Shown piece after piece: positions 59,941 through 64,000 of a stretch of DNA of 64,000 nucleotides. The stretch is taken from assembly GCF_000340435.2 (NCBI RefSeq), contig NZ_CP011883.2:4171766-4235765 (forward strand). Direction: 5' to 3'. The position numbers and the translations under genes were made by a program. Position 1 is the stretch's first letter. Each line of letters begins with the position of its first letter. Below the pieces are notes generated by a model, which had not been told where the DNA came from, made no database searches, and saw nothing but the letters and a program-made list of their open reading frames with translations. This DNA is from Mycobacterium haemophilum DSM 44634 (GTDB taxonomy: Bacteria; Actinomycetota; Actinomycetes; Mycobacteriales; Mycobacteriaceae).

Positions 59941-60719
59941 CGTGTTCTCCTGTCCCTCACGTGTGCCGCCTTGTGCCGCATCTGCCGTCCACGTCGCGCC
60001 AGGACCACGGTTGCGGGCGGACACAAATAGTTCGCGCCACATGTCACCACCCTGACATCAACGGCGCCCGATGCGGCCATCACACGCCGGTGTTGATGCA
60101 CTTCGTCGGAGGCGCGCTCCCCTTTGATCGCGAGCATCCGCCCGTCCGGTCGTAGCAACGGCATACTCCACTTCGTCAACTTGTCTAAGGCCGCCACCGC
60201 TCGCGACACCGCGACGTCTCTCTCACCAATCTGATCACGCACCCACGACTCCTCGGCTCGGCCACGAACTACCTCGACTTCGAGCCCGAGCTCGGCCACC
60301 ACTTCGCGGAGAAAGGCGGCCCGGCGCAGCAGTGGTTCAAGCAGCACGACCTGAAGATCCGGCCGAGCAATCGCCAACGGCAGCCCGGGCAACCCTGCCC
60401 CGCTGCCAATATCCACTATCCGATCACCAGGATCGAGGAGTTCGGCTACCACCGCACTGTTCAACAGATGCCGGTCCCAGAGTCGGTTGACCTCGTGGGG
60501 CCCGAGCAGTCCACGTTCGACTCCCACGTTTGCGAGGACGTCGGCATACCGCTGGGCAATGTCGAGGCGGGGCCCAAAGGTCGCGGATGCGGCCTCAGCC
60601 GCGGCCTCGGATCCGGCACGGCCGGTGGCCGCCGCGGAGGGCACCGCTCCCTCGTACGGACCAACATGTTTCACGTGAAACATCCTCTGAACTTTCGGCG
60701 GCCTTCCAGGCGTAGCCAC
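59937..60719 (-). CDS. rsmG: 16S rRNA (guanine-N7) methyltransferase RsmG (GidB)
   Basis: A 260-residue SAM-dependent methyltransferase modifying G527 (E. coli numbering) of 16S rRNA; its loss gives low-level streptomycin resistance. The SAM site is DIGSGAGLPGLPLA; RGRAEESWVRDQ and SRAVAALDKLTKWS also match the family. The longest frame starts with GTG sharing one base with the jag stop. M. tuberculosis GidB is 224 residues, so the native start may be further in (ATG 60683 or GTG 60644). The first 25 codons contain the parS site 2 sequence, which reads MFHVKH. Confidence 0.92.
   Translation of the reverse strand: MATPGRPPKVQRMFHVKHVGPYEGAVPSAAATGRAGSEAAAEAASATFGPRLDIAQRYADVLANVGVERGLLGPHEVNRLWDRHLLNSAVVAELLDPGDRIVDIGSGAGLPGLPLAIARPDLQVVLLEPLLRRAAFLREVVAELGLEVEVVRGRAEESWVRDQIGERDVAVSRAVAALDKLTKWSMPLLRPDGRMLAIKGERASDEVHQHRRVMAASGAVDVRVVTCGANYLCPPATVVLARRGRQMRHKAAHVRDRRTR
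60667..60682. promoter_or_regulatory. parS site 2, at the start of rsmG
   Basis: Exact match to TGTTTCACGTGAAACA, 900 bp from parS site 1. The common pseudo-N-terminus MFHVKH of many annotated GidB proteins comes from such a site. Confidence 0.92.
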
Positions 60720-61303
60720 TAGTCATGTAGAACGACGACCCGCCGCGCTGGCTCCACGCCTTCGCTTTCGCTGTGCACTCCGGGCACGGCCGCAACGGCA
60801 TCGTGCACGATCTTTCGCTCGAACGGTGTCATCGGAGTGAGTTCTTCGCGCTCACCAGTCACGAGTACCCGCCGCGCCACCTTGTCGCCCAACGCGGCTA
60901 ATTCTTCCCGGCGCCGACGTCGCCAGCCCGCAATGTCAAGCATCAATCGGCTCCGCACACCGGTCTTCTGGTGTACCGCTAGCCGGGTAAGCTCTTGCAG
61001 AGCATCGAGCACTTCGCCGGTACGCCCAACCAGTTTGTTCAAATCGTCGCTACCATCGATGCTGACCACTGCCCGGGTGCCCTCGACGTCGAGATCGATA
61101 TCGCCGTCAAAGTCCAACAAGTCCAACAGCTCTTCCAGATAGTCACCGGCGATTTCGCCCTCCGCAACCAACCGCTCCTCGAGGTCGTCTGACTCGTCGG
61201 CGTTGACATCTGTCGTTGCCTCATCGTCTGGGATATCCTCCACCGGCGTTTGTGCGTCTGGCTGTGTATCAACATCGCGCTCGGTGGTCTCGGCGTCAGT
61301 CAT
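60719..61303 (-). CDS. jag: R3H/KH RNA-binding protein Jag (KhpB-like)
   Basis: A 194-residue RNA-binding protein. Acidic N-terminal 60 residues; KH domain (DGDIDLDVEGTRAVVSIDGS ... LVGRTGEVLDALQELTRLAV) and R3H domain (MTPFERKIVHDAVAAVPGVH). The ATG at 61301-61303 has GAGGGAGAGAG upstream; a GTG or longer start up to 61348 is possible. It is in the conserved rpmH-rnpA-yidD-yidC-jag-rsmG order. Confidence 0.93.
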   Translation of the reverse strand: MTDAETTERDVDTQPDAQTPVEDIPDDEATTDVNADESDDLEERLVAEGEIAGDYLEELLDLLDFDGDIDLDVEGTRAVVSIDGSDDLNKLVGRTGEVLDALQELTRLAVHQKTGVRSRLMLDIAGWRRRRREELAALGDKVARRVLVTGEREELTPMTPFERKIVHDAVAAVPGVHSESEGVEPARRVVVLHD

Positions 61304-61384
61304 GGCTTCTCTCTCCCTCATCCACGGGTCCATGTTCTCTTGGGTCACTCGACGGACTCGACCCGGTAAAGTTTTGGCACCTCG

Positions 61385-62527
61385 TCAGCGTTTACGTCGC
61401 TTTGGTCGCGCTCCGGGGCGCGGGGCGCGAGTAGTCGGGCTGCTGTCGCGGCCGGCCCGATCCGGCTTGTCCGCCGGAGTCGTCGCCCTTTTCGCTTCCG
61501 CCACCCGGTCGGTAGCGTCCGTCTTCCCGGATCCAGACTTGGTCCCGCCGTCGGGTACCGCGGTGTCCTTCGAGGAACCATTAACACTTGCCGGCGCCGC
61601 CTTGGCGGCGCGCTTTGGCTTGGCACCTGGCGCCGGTGCGTTGGCCGCCCGGCGTTGAATGGCTTCCTCCTTTTTGGCCTCATCTTCTTTCTCGATCATG
61701 GCGAACACGTAGTGCTGCTGACCGAATGTCCAGATGTTGTTGGCAAACCAATACAAAATGATCGCCAACGGAAGGAACGGGCCACCGACAACCACACCAA
61801 GCGGGAACACATAGAGCGCGAGCTTGTTCATCATCGCGGTTTGCGGATTCGCCGCCGCCTCCGCGCTTTGCCGTGCCACCGAGGCGCGGCTGTTGAAATA
61901 GGTCGCGATGCCGGCCAGGATCATCACCGGAGCACCGACCAGAATCACCGCCGGGCGACTGAACTCAGTGAACGCATCCAATCCGGAACGTTGCGTCATA
62001 TACGCACCGATTGGGGCACCCCAGAGGTTGGCGTCCAGGAAGTGCCCCACGTCGGCTGGGGTGAACACATAGTTGCCGGTCATCCGGTTCTCGATCACCG
62101 ACATGTGCGGCTGACCAAAACCCCCGGTCGTACGGTTGAACGACCGCAAGACATGGTAAAGCCCCAAGAACACCGGTATCTGCGCAAGCATCGGCAGGCA
62201 TCCCAGAATCGGGTTGAATCCGTGCTCGCGTTGCAGCTTCTGCATCTCAAGCGCCATGCGCTGGCGATCTTTGCCGTACTTTTTTTGCAGCGCCTTGATC
62301 TGTGGTTGCAGTTCCTGCATCTGCCGAGTGGTACGAATCTGACGCACGAACGGCTTGTAGAGCAGTGCTCGCAAGGTGAATACCAGGAACATCACCGACA
62401 GCGCCCATGCGAAGAAGTTCGATGGACCCAGCACAGCGGCGAACAGCTTGTACCAAACCCACATAATCCACGACACTGGGTAGTAGACGATGTCAAGACT
62501 GACAGGATCAAACGGCAACAGACTCAC
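61385..62527 (-). CDS. yidC: Membrane protein insertase YidC
   Basis: A 380-residue insertase with about five transmembrane helices. The N-terminal segment MSLLPFDPVSLDIVYYPVSW is followed by the core (FTLRALLYKPFVRQIRTTRQ), the coiled-coil with KALQKKYGKDRQRMALEMQK and a basic, Ala/Pro/Lys-rich C-terminal tail. The GTG start overlaps yidD by 20 nt. Confidence 0.95.
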   Translation of the reverse strand: MSLLPFDPVSLDIVYYPVSWIMWVWYKLFAAVLGPSNFFAWALSVMFLVFTLRALLYKPFVRQIRTTRQMQELQPQIKALQKKYGKDRQRMALEMQKLQREHGFNPILGCLPMLAQIPVFLGLYHVLRSFNRTTGGFGQPHMSVIENRMTGNYVFTPADVGHFLDANLWGAPIGAYMTQRSGLDAFTEFSRPAVILVGAPVMILAGIATYFNSRASVARQSAEAAANPQTAMMNKLALYVFPLGVVVGGPFLPLAIILYWFANNIWTFGQQHYVFAMIEKEDEAKKEEAIQRRAANAPAPGAKPKRAAKAAPASVNGSSKDTAVPDGGTKSGSGKTDATDRVAEAKRATTPADKPDRAGRDSSPTTRAPRPGARPKRRKR

Positions 62528-62870
62528 CCTCCCCTAGCTCCGCTGGGCGGCCCCAGGCGACGCTGGTGTCATCGGAGCCGGCCCGGCAGGTCAACCGTTC
62601 CAGTCGGCGCTCCGGTATTGGATCCCATCCTCCCCGATGCCAGGGCCCGCATTTAGCCAGTCTGGCCGTGGCCAACCAGCTACCCCGGATCAAGCCGTAC
62701 TCGGTCAAGGCATCGACGGCGTACTGGCTACAGGTTGGAACAAAGCGACATGTCGCCGGTCTCAGCGGCGAAACCATATGCCGGTAAAGCTGGATCAGGA
62801 AAATCAGTCCACGCACCGCGGCCCTACTCATGCCGTGGATCCTCATGAGCGCCGGCGCCGACCGGGTCAC
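62508..62870 (-). CDS. yidD: Membrane protein insertion efficiency factor YidD
   Basis: A 120-residue protein with the family core LIFLIQLYRHMVSPLRPATC followed by RFVPTCSQYAVDALTEYGL and KCGPWHRGGWDPIP. Several conserved cysteines. The start is GTG overlapping the rnpA stop (GTGA). Confidence 0.94.
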   Translation of the reverse strand: MTRSAPALMRIHGMSRAAVRGLIFLIQLYRHMVSPLRPATCRFVPTCSQYAVDALTEYGLIRGSWLATARLAKCGPWHRGGWDPIPERRLERLTCRAGSDDTSVAWGRPAELGEGESVAV

Positions 62871-63229
62871 CGGTCCGTCCCTGCCAGCTCAAAAGCACGT
62901 CGCAGGCCGTTTCGCAGCTGCTGGGCTAACCATGCTGACGAGACGTTCCGACTACTCGGCAACGCACGGATTACCACCTGATCGGCTTCGCCCAGATCCC
63001 CTAGCATGGTCCGAGCGACATGCCGTAGTCGACGCGCCACTCGATGGCGCTCGACAGCAGAGCCCACTGGTTTAGCAATGATCAGCCCGACGTGGGGAGC
63101 ATTCGCCTCATCCCTGCTGCACCCTCGCCGAACATGAACGATGACGTCGGGCTGCACCGTGCGCAGCCCGTACTTCACCGTCGCGTCAAACTCAGATGAC
63201 CGCCTCATGCGGTTGCGTGCGGGAAGCAC
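62867..63229 (-). CDS. rnpA: Ribonuclease P protein component RnpA
   Basis: A 120-residue basic protein that helps the RNase P RNA cleave tRNA 5' leaders. The RNR-type motif is SAVERHRVARRLRHVARTML; the family N terminus RNRMRRSSEFDATVK is present. The start is GTG at 63227-63229, 23 nt after rpmH. Confidence 0.95.
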   Translation of the reverse strand: MLPARNRMRRSSEFDATVKYGLRTVQPDVIVHVRRGCSRDEANAPHVGLIIAKPVGSAVERHRVARRLRHVARTMLGDLGEADQVVIRALPSSRNVSSAWLAQQLRNGLRRAFELAGTDR

Positions 63230-63252
63230 CGCTAAAAAACCCGTCGTTCAAA

Positions 63253-63396
63253 TCAAGCAGTCAATGCGCGGCGGCCCTTACGGCGCCGGTCGGACACGAT
63301 CGACCGGCCAGCGCGGGTGCGCATCCGCAGCCGGAAGCCATGTACGCGGGCTCGGCGCCGGTTATTCGGCTGGAAGGTCCGCTTGCCCTTGGCCAC
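63253..63396 (-). CDS. rpmH: 50S ribosomal protein L34
   Basis: A 47-residue ribosomal protein: starts with GTG (63394-63396), then AKGKRTFQPNNRRRARVHGF, and continues RLRMRTRAGRSIVSDRRRKG to the end RRALTA. GAGGAG precedes the start. It is the first gene of the operon running away from the origin. Confidence 0.97.
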   Translation of the reverse strand: MAKGKRTFQPNNRRRARVHGFRLRMRTRAGRSIVSDRRRKGRRALTA

Positions 63397-64000
63397 GGCA
63401 TTCTCCTCGTTGTGTTCGGCATCGTTTCTGACAATGCCATCCGACCGCTCGCACTTCGCAAGTACGTCAGTCGCTGCTGGTCTTACTGCTGGCCGGCGCG
63501 GTCCCCGGGCTACACGATCCTGGGTCGCAGCCGCATCACCGACTTTCGGGCGACTGTTTGAGGGTACTGATGAGCCATCGCCGGGTCAAACCTGGCCAGT
63601 CCCAACGGACCCGCTCAAACGTTTGGTAAACATTCGTTATCGAAAAGCTGCCACGCACAATCATCGGCGGCAACCTCAACAAGCCCCTCCAAGAACCGGA
63701 TTCGAATGCAACACAACGGTTGGCAGCCGGACAGAAAACTGTTAGCTTCGGGCAATGCCGTTTTCAGATTGGAACGGCTGCCGGCAACGAAGTAAGGATG
63801 GCCGATCAACTAGCTGTCCAGACAACTGGCACAGGTTGTCTCCGGCACAACGATCACGAGCCGTCGGCGATAGACTACGGCCCGCTTACCATCATCCTGT
63901 CCACACCTGTGTATAAATATGTGGACAGTTATCGTCGCAAACCGCGTTTGTACCTCAAGCCGGAAAGCCCGATATTTACGAGAACCAGGGAGATACGTCG
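63397..64000. promoter_or_regulatory. rpmH-dnaA intergenic region
   Basis: About 600 bases between rpmH and dnaA; the dnaA start lies beyond the window. It should contain the rpmH promoter and the dnaA promoter. The last 100 bases are AT-richer (GTATAAATATGTGG). No gene was found. The DnaA boxes below lie in it. Confidence 0.7.
63897..63928. promoter_or_regulatory. Inverted pair of DnaA boxes
   Basis: CTGTCCACA (63897-63905) and TGTGGACAG (63920-63928) are inverted copies matching the TTGTCCACA consensus at 8 of 9 bases, with 14 AT-rich bases between. Their position upstream of dnaA suggests autoregulation of dnaA, or part of oriC. Confidence 0.65.

Noticed and set aside
1..64000. CRISPR arrays, transposases, tRNA or rRNA genes
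   Set aside because: No regularly spaced repeats with spacers, no transposase motifs, and no tRNA cloverleaf or rRNA sequence was recognised on either strand.

Overview
The window is the terminal part of a slowly growing Mycobacterium chromosome, running from gltB to just upstream of dnaA. Gene order and protein sequences follow the M. tuberculosis Rv3859c-Rv3924c order as I know it, with clear differences. EsxA and EsxB read closer to the M. leprae proteins, as I remember them, than to M. tuberculosis ESAT-6/CFP-10, and PE35 is reduced to a remnant, as is also the case in the leprosy-bacillus lineage. I therefore infer a slow grower outside the M. tuberculosis complex; the species cannot be named from this sequence alone.

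Layout. (1) 1-3406: gltB, cut by the window edge. (2) 3407-6839: an accessory island where M. tuberculosis carries Rv3860-Rv3861: a truncated SRPBCC gene, a SigI-like ECF sigma factor, a divergent NmrA/Ddn-type fusion gene, matching ECF-type promoters facing both ways, and a perfect 36-bp palindrome. (3) 6914-33615: a complete-looking ESX-1 locus: whiB6, espM, espE-F-G1-H, eccA1-B1-Ca1-Cb1, PE35 remnant, PPE68, esxB-esxA, espI, eccD1, espJ, then on the other strand espK, a newly proposed 49-codon gene, espL, espB, eccE1 and mycP1. (4) 34013-43230: a shortened ESX-2 locus (eccA2, eccE2, mycP2, eccD2, a ParA-like ATPase gene, espG2, esxC, esxD) with no eccB2, eccC2, PE36 or PPE69. (5) 43409-64000: the conserved origin-proximal block: a Ca-binding-repeat protein, pcnA, mutT4, a DUF6049-type membrane protein, murJ/mviN-pseudokinase, sigM-rsmA, trxB2-trxC, cwlM, an Rv3916c-like gene, parB-parA-rsmG-jag-yidC-yidD-rnpA-rpmH, and the rpmH-dnaA intergenic region with DnaA boxes.

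How the genes work together. WhiB6 and EspM are transcription regulators of ESX-1. EccB1/Ca1/Cb1/D1/E1 plus MycP1 form the membrane secretion machine, EccA1 and EspG1 are cytosolic helpers, and EsxA/B, EspE/F/B/J/K and PPE68 are substrates or substrate-associated proteins. The ESX-2 set has the same kinds of parts but lacks the motor ATPase and EccB in this window. The end block couples envelope synthesis control (MurJ, CwlM), redox control (TrxB2/TrxC behind a SigH-type promoter), chromosome partition (ParAB with two parS sites) and ribosome/tRNA processing and membrane-protein insertion next to the replication origin.

Genes are named from remembered orthologues and visible motifs; no database search was run.
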